From NCBI GenBank assembly GCA_022827405.1, contig JAJDTA010000145.1, positions 1 through 48,471 of the forward strand: 48,471 nucleotides of DNA. The letters run 5' to 3'. The DNA is from Acidimicrobiia bacterium (GTDB lineage: Bacteria; Actinomycetota; Acidimicrobiia; Acidimicrobiales; Bin134). The number at the start of each line of letters is the position of its first letter. Position 1 is the first letter of the stretch. The notes below the pieces were generated by a model. That model did no database searches and was not told the origin of the DNA. It worked only from the letters and a program-made list of their open reading frames with translations. Positions 9,830 through 19,758 of this stretch are shown one piece after another. The position numbers were made by a program, and so were the translations under genes.

Positions 9830-10677
9830 TCGATTCCCAGCATTTCGTCGATCACCGCAGCCATGGCCGTGGGGTCTCGCTCGGTTTCGCGGGATTGGCC
9901 GCCGGCATCGAGGAAGCGCTGCATCAGCGGTACATGCTGGCCAGTGGCTGAGCAGGCCATCATGGCCTGGGTCTCGGTCAGCAACCCTGGTTCCACCGGC
10001 CCCAGCGCGGCGTCCACGGCTTGCTTGGCCTTGGCGATGGACAACCTCGGCGAGGCGGCGATGCGACGGGCCACCTGTGCGGTGTGGGCTCGGAGCTCAT
10101 CGGAGGGCAGCACCCGGTTCACGTAGCCGATAGCGGCAGCCTCCTCGGCGGTCACGTCGTTGCCCGACAAGACGATTTCCAGTGCCCGGCTGCGGCCCAC
10201 CAGGCGGGCCAGCCGCTGGGTGCCACTAGCCCCGGGGATGATGCCCATGGCCACCTCGGGCTGACCCAACACCGTGCGAGGCCCGGCAAAGCGCATGTCG
10301 AGGGACAGCAGGAACTCCGAGCCGCCGCCCCGAGCGACGCCGTCGATCATGCCGATGGTGGCCACCCCCATGGTGCGGCAGCGGTCGAACGTGGCCGCGG
10401 CGAAGTTGGGCTCGGAGGGCACCTCGGCGGGGGCCTCCATGGCCAGGATCTGCTCCACGTCGCCATGCATCAAGAAGAAATCGGGATCGGCGCTCTCGAA
10501 CACCAAGACGTGCACTTGCTCATCAGCCTCAACCGAGTCGAGCAGCCCCATCAGCCCGCCGATAAGGGGGCCGTCTACCAGCTGCTTGGGCGGATGATCG
10601 ATCACCACCCAGCCCACGCCATCGGCAACTCTCAAAGAGAACGGCCCAAAACTCTGCTCAGTTGATTGCTCACTCAT
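9826..10677 (-). CDS. enoyl-CoA hydratase/isomerase family protein
   Basis: Crotonase signature IDGVARGGGSEFLLSLDMRFAG; start trimmed to MSEQSTEQ, overlapping the upstream nitroreductase stop. Confidence 0.87.
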   Translation of the reverse strand: MSEQSTEQSFGPFSLRVADGVGWVVIDHPPKQLVDGPLIGGLMGLLDSVEADEQVHVLVFESADPDFFLMHGDVEQILAMEAPAEVPSEPNFAAATFDRCRTMGVATIGMIDGVARGGGSEFLLSLDMRFAGPRTVLGQPEVAMGIIPGASGTQRLARLVGRSRALEIVLSGNDVTAEEAAAIGYVNRVLPSDELRAHTAQVARRIAASPRLSIAKAKQAVDAALGPVEPGLLTETQAMMACSATGQHVPLMQRFLDAGGQSRETERDPTAMAAVIDEMLGID

Positions 10678-11287
10678 CGTGGTCCTCCCACTGGTTCCAA
10701 TACGCCACTTCTGACAATGGACGGCGGCGGACGGGGCCGAACGGCACCGCGGGCCAGCCCATCGGAATGCCGCACACGATATGGACGTCGTCGGGAATGC
10801 CCAGCACGGCCCGAACCTCATCGGCCCGGAAGGCATGCAGCGTGGTCAGCACCGTGCCCAACCCCAGGCTGCGGGCCGCCACTAGGAGGTTCTGCACCGC
10901 GGGGTACACCGAGTGGCTCACCCCCCGCTGGGTGGAGCCCACGATGATGAACACCGGCACGTCGCCCACCTCGCGGGCGAACTTGGCGGCCTTCTCGACG
11001 ATTCCGGCCTCCTGGCCCCGCAGCCACTCGGTGCCTGCCGCCGACGGGTTGTTGTACGACTCCTGCTGGGCGTCCAGATAAAGCTCGGCCAGACGGCGGC
11101 GTTTCTCAGGATCGGTGACCACCACGAAGCGGGCGAACTGCCCGTTGATGGCACTGGGCGCCCGGATAGCGGCGTCCAGCACTTGAGTGATCAGCTCGTC
11201 AGGCACCGGATCGGGCAGATAGCGCCGCACCGCCCGCTGGGTGTGCATGGCCTCGAACACGCCGATCTCGGCGTCTGGTTGATTCAT
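10670..11287 (-). CDS. nitroreductase family protein
   Basis: TQRAVRRYLPDPVPDELITQVLDAAIRAPSAINGQ; QNLLVAARSLGLGTVLTT. Confidence 0.9.
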   Translation of the reverse strand: MNQPDAEIGVFEAMHTQRAVRRYLPDPVPDELITQVLDAAIRAPSAINGQFARFVVVTDPEKRRRLAELYLDAQQESYNNPSAAGTEWLRGQEAGIVEKAAKFAREVGDVPVFIIVGSTQRGVSHSVYPAVQNLLVAARSLGLGTVLTTLHAFRADEVRAVLGIPDDVHIVCGIPMGWPAVPFGPVRRRPLSEVAYWNQWEDHDE

Positions 11288-11352
11288 GGGGTCCGACAGT
11301 AGCGGTCGCAGAATTGTGTGGGTTGTCGTCTGCCCGGCGATAGCCTGCTCCC

Positions 11353-11625
11353 ATGGCGCGAAAGCACCGCATCACCATCACCTATTGAGTTCCTTGAGAC
11401 TATTCCGAGCACGCCGTGAGCGCTGCCAAGGACCTCCTTCAGAACTACCAGCACATCATTGAGGACCTGACCCTGGTGACCGGCGCATCGGGCATCTTCG
11501 ACGTGGAAGTCGACGGTGAGATGCTCTTTTCCAAAGACGACTGCATGCGACATGCCAATGTCGGCGAGGTGCTGAAGCTCTTTGCCGAGCAATACGCCGT
11601 AGGAGTGCTGGTCTACGGCTCGTAG
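11353..11625 (+). CDS. Candidate double-selenocysteine SelW/Rdx (SelT/SelW/SelH) family selenoprotein with UxxU motif
   Basis: ATG at 11353 in frame with the 11416-11625 ORF across TGA 11386-11388 and TGA 11395-11397: MARKHRITITY-U-VP-U-DYSEHAVSAAKDLLQNYQHIIEDLTLVTGASGIFDVEVDGEMLFSKDD... The TGAs fall at the CxxC/CxxU redox positions of Rdx proteins; hairpin downstream; TANNNT box 6 nt upstream. Confidence 0.85.
11409..11426 (+). promoter_or_regulatory. Candidate bacterial SECIS hairpin (SelW-like gene)
   Basis: GCA-CGC / CGUGA loop / GCG-(C)-UGC; 6 bp with a 1-nt bulge; loop begins 17 nt after the second TGA. Confidence 0.55.
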
Positions 11626-11663
11626 CTGTTCGGACCGCCCGAGCGGGCCACTACGCTGCGGGC

Positions 11664-12926
11664 GTGGACGCCGAGACAGCAGACGTCACAGTCGACATCG
11701 ATCATCAGACGGCGGAGTTCGTCGCCAACCGCCATAGCCGCTACCACCAGTTGCGGGAGAGCTGCCCGGTGATGTTCAACGAGCACTACGGCGGATTCTG
11801 GATGGTCACCGACTATGAGTCGGTGGCCCAGGTAGCCCGAGACAACGAGACGTTCGCCCACAAGTACGAACCCGATGCCCCCGACGGCATCTCTTATATG
11901 GGCATCTGCGGGGTACCCCGCCCGAGCTACATCCCCCGCCAGGGAGTGTCCGAGATCGACGGCCCCGAGCACGCCGACCTGCGGCGGGTGCTGAACCCGC
12001 TCATGACCATCAACGCGGTGGAGAGCAACCGCCCCCGGATGGAGGCGGTGTCTGCGTGGTTCATCGACGAGATCATCGAGTCGGGCGCGGCCGACTTGGT
12101 GCTCGACTACACCACGCCGGTGCCCGCCGTGCTCACGCTGGAGATGATGGGCATGGTCTCGTCCAACTGGCAGCACTACGCCGACTTCTTCCACGCCACC
12201 TCGTCGTACGAGCCCACCGACGAGCGGTACAAAAGCGCAATTGCCCACCAGCCGGACATGTGGGGGGAGCTGCGCGACTTCGCCGCATTCCGCCGGGGCA
12301 ATCCGGCCGACGACGTCACCACTGCGTTGGTGTCGTCGCCGCTGGATGGCCGGATGCTGAGCGACGACGAGATCACCGCCATCATGTGGAATCTGGTGGC
12401 GGGCGGCCTCGACACCACTACCTCGTTGGTGTCGTGGGGGCTGCACCACTTGGGCACCCACCCCGAGGACCGCGCCGGGCTCATCGAGGATCCGAGCCTG
12501 ATCCCGGCCGCGGTGGAGGAGTTCTTGCGCCACTACAGCCCCAGCGAGACCCTTACCCGCACCGCCACCCGCGACGTGGAACTGGGCGGCCGCCAGATCA
12601 AGCGGGGCGACATCGTATTCATCAGCTGGGTGACGGCCAACCACGATCCCGCCGTGTTCGATGCTCCCGACGAGGTGCGCATCGACCGCGAGGTGAACAA
12701 GCACTTGGCGTTCGGGCTGGGCGGTCACCGCTGCATCGGCTCGTCGATCGCCCGCATAGAGTCGGAGCTGATGCTGCGAGACGTCCTCGCCCGCATCGGC
12801 GACTACGAAATAGACCTCGAGGGATTCAAGCCCTATCCCGGCAACCTGCTGATGACCGGCGTGGTGTCGATGCCGGTCACGTTTACCCCTGGGGTCCGCA
12901 CCGGCGCAGCCGACCCCTTCGCTTAA
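11664..12926 (+). CDS. cytochrome P450
   Basis: FGLGGHRCIGSSIARIE heme-binding motif; GGLDTTTS I-helix. Confidence 0.95.
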   Translation: MDAETADVTVDIDHQTAEFVANRHSRYHQLRESCPVMFNEHYGGFWMVTDYESVAQVARDNETFAHKYEPDAPDGISYMGICGVPRPSYIPRQGVSEIDGPEHADLRRVLNPLMTINAVESNRPRMEAVSAWFIDEIIESGAADLVLDYTTPVPAVLTLEMMGMVSSNWQHYADFFHATSSYEPTDERYKSAIAHQPDMWGELRDFAAFRRGNPADDVTTALVSSPLDGRMLSDDEITAIMWNLVAGGLDTTTSLVSWGLHHLGTHPEDRAGLIEDPSLIPAAVEEFLRHYSPSETLTRTATRDVELGGRQIKRGDIVFISWVTANHDPAVFDAPDEVRIDREVNKHLAFGLGGHRCIGSSIARIESELMLRDVLARIGDYEIDLEGFKPYPGNLLMTGVVSMPVTFTPGVRTGAADPFA

Positions 12927-12959
12927 GGTCCTATCTAGCCCAGATGATGATGGTGGGGC

Positions 12960-14162
12960 CTAGCTAAGGCGTTCCACGATCATGGCCATGCCCTGGCCGC
13001 CGCCCACGCACATGCTCTCGACCCCGATTGTCTTGTCGGCGTCCTCCAGCCCGTTCAACAGCGTGCCCATGATGCGAGCGCCGGTCATGCCGAAGGGATG
13101 GCCCAGGGCGATGGCCCCGCCGTTCACGTTGAGCTTGTCGTAGTCGATGCCCAACTCGTCGGCGCTGGGGATCACCTGGGCGGCAAAGGCCTCATTGATC
13201 TCCACCAGGTCGACGTCATCGATGGTCATGCCGGCCCGCTCCAGCACCTGGGTGATGGCCGGAATGGGGCCGAGGCCCATTATCTCCGGATTCACCGCGG
13301 CCACCCCCGAGGCCACGATCCGGGCCAGCGGCTTCACGCCCAGCTCGGCGGCCTTGGTGTCGCTCATCACCACCACCGCGGCGGCCCCGTCGTTGAGCGG
13401 GCAGGCATTGCCCGCGGTAACTGTCCCGTCGGGCCGAAAAACCGGATTGAGCTGCGAGACCTTCTCGATAACGGTGCCGGCCCGGATGCCGTCGTCTTTG
13501 CTCACCAGCGTGCCGTCGGCCAGCGGATACGGGGTGATCTCCCTCTCGAAGAAGCCCCGCTCTTGGGCGGCCTCGGCCCGGTTCTGCGACCTGACCCCGA
13601 ACTCGTCTTGGCGCTCGCGGCTCACGTTCCAGGCTTGGGCCACGTTCTCGGCGGTCTGGCCCATGGCGATGTAGATGTCGGGCAGGCCCTCGGGGGGCTC
13701 CCACACCGGGGTGCCCTCGCCACTGCGGTCGGCTGAGCGGGCCTCGGCTTCGGCGAACTTGTCGTTCTTGCCGCCCCGGTCGGCCGCCCCGGCCGCGAAA
13801 CGGCTCACACACTCCACCCCGCCGGACACGAACACGTCGCCCTCGCCGGCCCGCACCGCGTGGGCCGCCATGCGGATGGTTTGAAGCGACGAGGAGCAGT
13901 AGCGGTTCACGGTCACGCCGGGCACGTCGAGCCCGGCCAGCAGCCCCGACAGTCGGGCGATGTTGTAGCCGGCCTCGCCCGCGGGCTGGGCGCAGCCCCA
14001 CATCACGTCCTCGACATCGGCCCCGTCGATCTGGGGAACTTTGCCGAGCACGTCTTCGATGATGAATGCCGACATGTCGTCGGGACGTACGTCGGCCAGC
14101 GAGCCCTTGACGGCTCGCCCGATGGGCGTGCGGGAGGTGGCGACGATGACTGCTTCGGGCAT
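12960..14162 (-). CDS. acetyl-CoA C-acyltransferase (thiolase)
   Basis: MPEAVIVATSRTPIGRAVKGSL; CSSSLQTIRMAAHAV; NVNGGAIALGHPFGMTGAR; start at MPEAV with AGGAG upstream. Confidence 0.95.
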   Translation of the reverse strand: MPEAVIVATSRTPIGRAVKGSLADVRPDDMSAFIIEDVLGKVPQIDGADVEDVMWGCAQPAGEAGYNIARLSGLLAGLDVPGVTVNRYCSSSLQTIRMAAHAVRAGEGDVFVSGGVECVSRFAAGAADRGGKNDKFAEAEARSADRSGEGTPVWEPPEGLPDIYIAMGQTAENVAQAWNVSRERQDEFGVRSQNRAEAAQERGFFEREITPYPLADGTLVSKDDGIRAGTVIEKVSQLNPVFRPDGTVTAGNACPLNDGAAAVVVMSDTKAAELGVKPLARIVASGVAAVNPEIMGLGPIPAITQVLERAGMTIDDVDLVEINEAFAAQVIPSADELGIDYDKLNVNGGAIALGHPFGMTGARIMGTLLNGLEDADKTIGVESMCVGGGQGMAMIVERLS

Positions 14163-14236
14163 GGTGGCTCCTGTTATTGCTTGTGATCGGTTGGGATTGG
14201 GGCCCCTGGGGCCGATTGGGATGGGAAGTCTGGAGT

Positions 14237-15955
14237 CTAGGAGAGGTCTACTCGCTCGGTGTCGCTTCCGCTGCGAAGGTGCTTGCCCGGTCGAGCGTCG
14301 GTGAACTGCCCGTCCCGAACGATCTCCTCGCCGTTGCAAAACACGTGGTCGATGCCGTCGGCCTCACCGTACAGGCGGGGAGCGCCGGCGGGCAGGTCGG
14401 CCACCACCGTGAGGGGCTTGGCCCCCACCTGAGACTCGTCGATCACCACCACATCGCCGTGCCAGCCCTCTTGGAGCTGGCCCCGCTCTTTGAGGCCGTA
14501 CAGCTGGGCCTGCACGTCGGTCATCAGATGGACGGCCTCCTCGGTCGAGATGAGCTCCCGCTCCCGCATGCACTGGCCGAGCATGGACGTGGCGTAGTTG
14601 GCGGTCATGAACAAGTCGAGGTGGGCTCCGGCGTCGGAGGCGCCGATCACCGCTCGGCCGTCCCGCCAGATCTCCATGCGGGCCTTCCAGTCCTCGGTGG
14701 ACGACACCGGCGGCGGAGTACCGAAGGAGGTCTTCAGGTCGTCGGCCACCACGATGTCGCACAGGGCGTCGAAGGGCTTCTTGCCCTCGTCCTCGGCAAT
14801 CTGGCCCACGGTGCGGCCCCGGTACTGCTCGTTCTCTGGGGCGAACGTGTCGAAGATGATCTTCGTGGACCAGTCGGCCAGTCCCTTTAGGGGCCCGGGC
14901 TGCTGGGCCAGCTCGTCGAGGCGATCGCGCTCGGCCTGATTGGCCAACAGCGCCATCTTCTCGGCGGGCGGGGCCAGCATGGCGCCTTCCCAGTCGGGCA
15001 GGGCGTCGAGCACGAAGCCGCCGGCCATGCTGAGGCGAACCGAGAAGGCCATGGGCACGGTGAGGGCCACCACCTTGCCGCCGTTGGCCTTGGCGTGGTC
15101 GCTGGCCTCCAGCTTGGCGTAGCACTCATCGAGGTTGCCCTCAGCCACGGTCATAACGTTCCAGTTGAGCTGGGTCTGGGCCGCCACCGACATGTCGGTC
15201 ATCAGGTTGATGGCGGCGTCGTCGAACGGGCCGACACAGGGGATCAGCTCCAACGAGGTACCCGGGTACTCCGAGCACACCCGGGCCAGCTCCACCAGCT
15301 CCTCCCGGCTGGCATAGCGGCTGGGCACCATGTTGCCGAAGGGGTCGTTGTGGGTGCGGGCGTAGGAGGAGGAGAACCCCAGCGCACCGGCCTCCAAGCC
15401 GGCCCGGAGCAGGTCCTGCATCTGGGCCAGCTCCTCGGGGGTGGCCTCGCGCTTGACGCATTCCGGCCCCATGACCACCCGGCGCAGCGCAGAGTGGCCC
15501 ACCTTGAAGGCGGTGTTGATCGAAAGGGTGCCATCGAAGGCGTCGAAATATTCGGCGGTAGACCGCCAATTCCACGGCACGCCGACCTGGAGCGACTCCA
15601 AGGGCATGCCCTCCACCCGGGCCAGCATCTGCATCAGATACTCGCCGTCGGCGGGATCGTCGGTCAGCGGGGCGATGGTGAATCCGCAGTTGCCCCCGAT
15701 GACGCTGGTCACCCCGTGAAGAGGCGACGGGCTCAGCGTGGTGTCCCAGAACACCTGGGCGTCTAGGTGGGTGTGGACATCGATGAAGCCGGGGCACACT
15801 GCTTTACCGGTCGCGTCCACCGTGCTGGCTGCCTCGGCTGCGCTCAGGTCGCCGATGGCGGAGATTCGACCGCCTTGCAGTCCCAGATCGGCTCGGTAGC
15901 GAGGGCTGCCGGTGCCGTCGACGATGTCGCCGCCTTTGATGATGCTGTCAAACAT
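14237..15955 (-). CDS. N-acyl-D-amino-acid deacylase / D-aminoacylase-type amidohydrolase
   Basis: MFDSIIKGGDIVDGTGSPRYRADLGLQGGRISAIGDLS; PGFIDVHTHLDAQVFWD. Confidence 0.9.
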   Translation of the reverse strand: MFDSIIKGGDIVDGTGSPRYRADLGLQGGRISAIGDLSAAEAASTVDATGKAVCPGFIDVHTHLDAQVFWDTTLSPSPLHGVTSVIGGNCGFTIAPLTDDPADGEYLMQMLARVEGMPLESLQVGVPWNWRSTAEYFDAFDGTLSINTAFKVGHSALRRVVMGPECVKREATPEELAQMQDLLRAGLEAGALGFSSSYARTHNDPFGNMVPSRYASREELVELARVCSEYPGTSLELIPCVGPFDDAAINLMTDMSVAAQTQLNWNVMTVAEGNLDECYAKLEASDHAKANGGKVVALTVPMAFSVRLSMAGGFVLDALPDWEGAMLAPPAEKMALLANQAERDRLDELAQQPGPLKGLADWSTKIIFDTFAPENEQYRGRTVGQIAEDEGKKPFDALCDIVVADDLKTSFGTPPPVSSTEDWKARMEIWRDGRAVIGASDAGAHLDLFMTANYATSMLGQCMRERELISTEEAVHLMTDVQAQLYGLKERGQLQEGWHGDVVVIDESQVGAKPLTVVADLPAGAPRLYGEADGIDHVFCNGEEIVRDGQFTDARPGKHLRSGSDTERVDLS

Positions 15956-16082
15956 GGTTCGCCCCTTATGTGCGGCCCTTCGGCAGGCTTTGTGCACAAT
16001 CTAGGCCATGCCTGGGCTCGTTGGCGAAGAACCGGGCGTTGGGTGAATGGCTTGGGCGAAAGCATCGGTAAGCTTCCTCCCC

Positions 16083-17303
16083 ATGGCAGAGATCCCGCGC
16101 ATCATCTCGGTGGACGACCACGTGGTCGAACCGCCCGACCTTTGGACTGAGCGGCTTCCCCGCAAGTTCCACGACCGCTGCCCCCGGGTGGAGCGCGACA
16201 AGGCGACGTTCCACTTCGAGGGCGGGGTGTTCAGCTACGAAAAGGGATCACCCGACGGCACTTGGGGCGACTGGTGGCTCTATGACGACCTGATCTACCC
16301 GTTCCCCAAGTTGTCGGCGGCCATCGGGTTCGAGCCGCTCACCAACACCCCGGTGACGTTCGACGAGATCCTGCCGGGGTGCTGGAAGCAGAAGGAGCGC
16401 CTCGAGGACATGGAGGCCAACCACGTGGACGCCTCGATCTGCTTCCCCAACGTATTGCCCCGGTTCTGTGGCCAGACCTTCCACGAGCGGGAAGACAAGG
16501 AGCTGGCCCTGTTGTGCGTGAAGGCCTACAACGACTGGATGATCGACGAGTGGTGTGCGGGCGATGGCCAAGGGAGACTGATCCCGCTGACCATCATCCC
16601 GCTGTGGGACGCCCGTCTGGCCGCCGAGGAGATCCACCGCTGCGCCGACAAGGGCAGCTTCGCGGTGGCGTTCTCCGAGAACCCTTACCACCTGGGACTG
16701 CCGTCGATCCACGACCCCAGTCGATTCTGGGAGCCGTTCTTCGCGGCATGCGAGGAAACCGGGACTGTGGTGAACATGCACATCGGCTCGTCCTCGAAGA
16801 TGCCGACAACGTCGCCCGACGCCCCGTTTGCGGTCAGCTCCACCATCACCTTCAGCAACGCCATGGGCTCGATGTGTGACTACATCCTCTCGGGGGTGTT
16901 CGAGCGGTATCCCGGCCTGCGGGTGGCCTACAGCGAGGGCCAGGTGGGGTGGATGCCCTATGTGATCGAGCGCATGGACAAGTTGTGGGAAGAGCGGATC
17001 AACGACGATGACGGGGATTTCGGGGTCAATCTGCCCAATCCGCCGTCCTCCTACATCGCCGGCCACGTGTGGGGCTGCATGTTCGACGACGAGGTGGGGC
17101 TGAGGAATCGCGACCTTATCGGCATGGACCAAATCACCTTCGAGGTGGACTACCCCCACGCCGACTCCACGTTCCCCCACACCAAGGAAATCGCCACCAG
17201 GATCGTGACCCAGGCCGGTCTCAACGACGAGGAGACCTACAAGCTGCTCCGGGGCAACGCCATCGATTTGTACGGCCTGGAGAAGTACGGAATCGCTGCG
17301 TAG
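16083..17303 (+). CDS. amidohydrolase family protein (COG2159-like)
   Basis: IISVDDHVVEPPDLW; ASICFPNVLPRFCGQ; VDYPHADSTFPHTKE; start MAEIPRI preceded by TAAGCT-N8. Confidence 0.9.
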   Translation: MAEIPRIISVDDHVVEPPDLWTERLPRKFHDRCPRVERDKATFHFEGGVFSYEKGSPDGTWGDWWLYDDLIYPFPKLSAAIGFEPLTNTPVTFDEILPGCWKQKERLEDMEANHVDASICFPNVLPRFCGQTFHEREDKELALLCVKAYNDWMIDEWCAGDGQGRLIPLTIIPLWDARLAAEEIHRCADKGSFAVAFSENPYHLGLPSIHDPSRFWEPFFAACEETGTVVNMHIGSSSKMPTTSPDAPFAVSSTITFSNAMGSMCDYILSGVFERYPGLRVAYSEGQVGWMPYVIERMDKLWEERINDDDGDFGVNLPNPPSSYIAGHVWGCMFDDEVGLRNRDLIGMDQITFEVDYPHADSTFPHTKEIATRIVTQAGLNDEETYKLLRGNAIDLYGLEKYGIAA

Positions 17304-17342
17304 CTGTTTGAGGCGACGGGTATTTCGGCAAGGGGGATTGCC

Positions 17343-18824
17343 ATGGCACTGGCCGAATTGGAGCCGCTGAACGTCGACGACGAATATCGCCTGCTCATCG
17401 GAGGCGACTGGGTGACCCCGGAGGCGGGCACCTACGAGATCGTCGACCCGAACACCACCCAGGTGATCGGCCACGCCCCCGAGGCGTCGACTTCGCAGGT
17501 GGCCGACGCGGCTGCCGCGGCCAAGGCAGCTCTGCCGGGCTGGCGAGACACTCCGATGGCTGAGCGCTGCGCCTTGCTGGGCCGGGCTGCTGATCTGATC
17601 GACGAGCGGATCGGCGGCCTGACTGGGCTGCTTCAAGGGGAGACCGGGGCCACCATCAACATCACCGAGGCGGTGCAGCTTCCCGCGTGCGGCGACCGAT
17701 TCCGCCAGTACGAGATACCGGTGGACCTGGACGAGTCAATGGCGCCGTACCCGGTGGAGGCCAATCCGCTGGGGCCGGGCGGTTTGGCGGGGGCCCACGT
17801 AATCCGCCAACCGGTGGGGGTGGTGGCCTGCATCACCTCGTACAACTTCCCGCTGGTCAATGTCTCAGGCAAGGTTGCCCCTGCGCTGGCTATGGGCAAC
17901 ACCGTGGTGATCAAGCCAGCGCCACAGGATCCCCTGGCCATGATCAAGGTGGTGGAGATCATCGAGGAGGCCGGGTTCCCGCCAGGAGTGGTCAACATCA
18001 TCACCGGCTCGGGGGCCGCGGCGGGAGCCGCCCTGGTGGGGTCGCCCGATGTGAACATGGTGAGCTTCACCGGTTCGTCCGCGGTGGGGGTCAAGATCAT
18101 GAGGGCCGGAGCAGCCACCATGAAGCGCCTGCTCATGGAGCTGGGCGGCAAGGGGGCCTGCGTGCTCACCGACGACTGCAACGTGGACGCCGCGATTGGG
18201 GCCATCGCCTCGGTGTGGGGGCTTCACAGCGGCCAGATCTGCACCGCTCCCACCCGGGTGATCGTCCACCGCTCCCGCTACGACGAGGTGGTGGACAAGC
18301 TGACCGCGGTGGCCGGGATGCTCAAGGTGGGCGACGCCCTCGATCGGGAGACGATCGTCGGCCCGGTCATCACCGAGCTGCACCGCAACCGGGTGGAGCA
18401 CTTCATCGCCAGCGGCGTGGCCGATGGGGCCACCATGCTGTGCGGTGGGGAGCGCCCGGACTTGCCCGGCTACTTCGTGGCCCCAACCTTGCTGGCGGAT
18501 TGCGAGCCGGACATGCGGGTGGTGACCGAGGAGATCTTCGGGCCGGTGGTGGCGGTGATGCCCCACGACGGCGACGACCACGCGGTGGAGCTGGCCAACA
18601 GCAGTCGCTACGGCCTGTTCAGCTACGTGTTCGCCGAAAGCCCCGCCCGGGCCTTCGAGATTGGCCAGCGCATCCAATCGGGCAACGTCGGCATCAACTC
18701 ACTGGCCCCCCACGTCCACGCCCCATTCGGCGGCTTCAAGATGAGCGGCGTAGGCCGCGACCGAGGCATATTCGGCCTCCACGCCTACAGCGAACTCCAA
18801 GCCCTGAGTTGGGTATCGAGCTAG
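17343..18824 (+). CDS. aldehyde dehydrogenase family protein
   Basis: LMELGGKGACVLTDDCN; GQICTAPTRVIVH; EEIFGPVVAVM; SD AAGGGGG. Confidence 0.94.
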   Translation: MALAELEPLNVDDEYRLLIGGDWVTPEAGTYEIVDPNTTQVIGHAPEASTSQVADAAAAAKAALPGWRDTPMAERCALLGRAADLIDERIGGLTGLLQGETGATINITEAVQLPACGDRFRQYEIPVDLDESMAPYPVEANPLGPGGLAGAHVIRQPVGVVACITSYNFPLVNVSGKVAPALAMGNTVVIKPAPQDPLAMIKVVEIIEEAGFPPGVVNIITGSGAAAGAALVGSPDVNMVSFTGSSAVGVKIMRAGAATMKRLLMELGGKGACVLTDDCNVDAAIGAIASVWGLHSGQICTAPTRVIVHRSRYDEVVDKLTAVAGMLKVGDALDRETIVGPVITELHRNRVEHFIASGVADGATMLCGGERPDLPGYFVAPTLLADCEPDMRVVTEEIFGPVVAVMPHDGDDHAVELANSSRYGLFSYVFAESPARAFEIGQRIQSGNVGINSLAPHVHAPFGGFKMSGVGRDRGIFGLHAYSELQALSWVSS

Positions 18825-18851
18825 CTGATTGGAGGCGACACACTGGTTGGC

Positions 18852-19640
18852 GTGGTTGAGGAGCCCCTTGGCGGGGGAATTGCGAACGCTGGGCAGGTAG
18901 TCCGGGTCGGTCCGCATGTTCTTCGACCGTCGAATCCTTACTCACGTTCGATTCACGCTTTTCTTAGCGCGGTGAGGCGCGCCGGATTTGAGGGCGTTCC
19001 CGAACCGGTCGGCGTTGATGACGATGGCCGCGAGCGGCTCGTGTTCATCGAAGGCGAGGTTCCGATAGCGCCATATCCGGAGTGGAGCCAGTCGGATACC
19101 GCATTGGCATCGATGGTCGAGCTGCTGCGCGGCTTCCACGACGCCGCCAAGGGCTTCGACCCTCAGGACCTCACTTGGAACGACAGTTTGGCGGACCCGG
19201 CAGGCGGGACAGTGGTATGCCACAACGATGTGTGCCCGGAGAACGTTGTATTTCGGGATGGCGTCGCCATTGCCTTGCTCGACTTCGAGTTTGCGGCTCC
19301 TGGACGCCCGGTATTCGACTTGGCCCAACTGGCCCGTCTTTGTGTGCCGATCGAAAACGACCTCGACCAAACCCGTCTCGGGTGGCAGCCTGCTGACCGG
19401 CCGGCTCGGCTGCGGCTGGTAGCCGACGCTTACGGTCTAGACCGAGACGGCCGGAAGGAACTGCTGACCACAATCGACGTCGCCCTCACCCGTGGCGAGG
19501 AGTTCGTCCGCCGCAGAGTGGAAGCTGGTGACCCCAACTTCGTCGAAATGTGGAACCAAACCGATGGCCCCGAGCGCTACAACCGCCGACGCCACTGGTG
19601 GAATGACAACCACCATCACTTCGCAGCCGCTCTCCGCTGA
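18852..19640 (+). CDS. aminoglycoside phosphotransferase (APH)-family protein
   Basis: VCHNDVCPENVVFRDGVAIALLDFEFAAPGRPVFDLAQLAR kinase catalytic core. Confidence 0.83.
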   Translation: MVEEPLGGGIANAGQVVRVGPHVLRPSNPYSRSIHAFLSAVRRAGFEGVPEPVGVDDDGRERLVFIEGEVPIAPYPEWSQSDTALASMVELLRGFHDAAKGFDPQDLTWNDSLADPAGGTVVCHNDVCPENVVFRDGVAIALLDFEFAAPGRPVFDLAQLARLCVPIENDLDQTRLGWQPADRPARLRLVADAYGLDRDGRKELLTTIDVALTRGEEFVRRRVEAGDPNFVEMWNQTDGPERYNRRRHWWNDNHHHFAAALR

Positions 19641-19720
19641 GGACACGCCCCACGGCCAGTAGACTCAGGTGATATCGGCCTTGTGAGGCCCGTGCTTCGG
19701 CCTATCCGGCCCCTCGAATA

Positions 19721-19736
19721 ACAACTTGTAAGTTGT
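19721..19736. promoter_or_regulatory. Inverted repeat ACAACTT-GT-AAGTTGT, candidate operator of the toxin-antitoxin operon
   Basis: Perfect 7-bp arms; contains TTGTAA (-35-like, 19726-19731), 17 nt upstream of TAGGGT (19749-19754), just before ATG 19759. Confidence 0.65.
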
Positions 19737-19758
19737 ATTAGCTGGAAGTAGGGTCCAA

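Noticed and set aside
11386-11397. SelW-like TGAs as ordinary pseudogene stops
   Set aside because: Exactly two stops, both at the catalytic motif positions, with an otherwise intact frame and promoter-like box; decay would not target these codons selectively.
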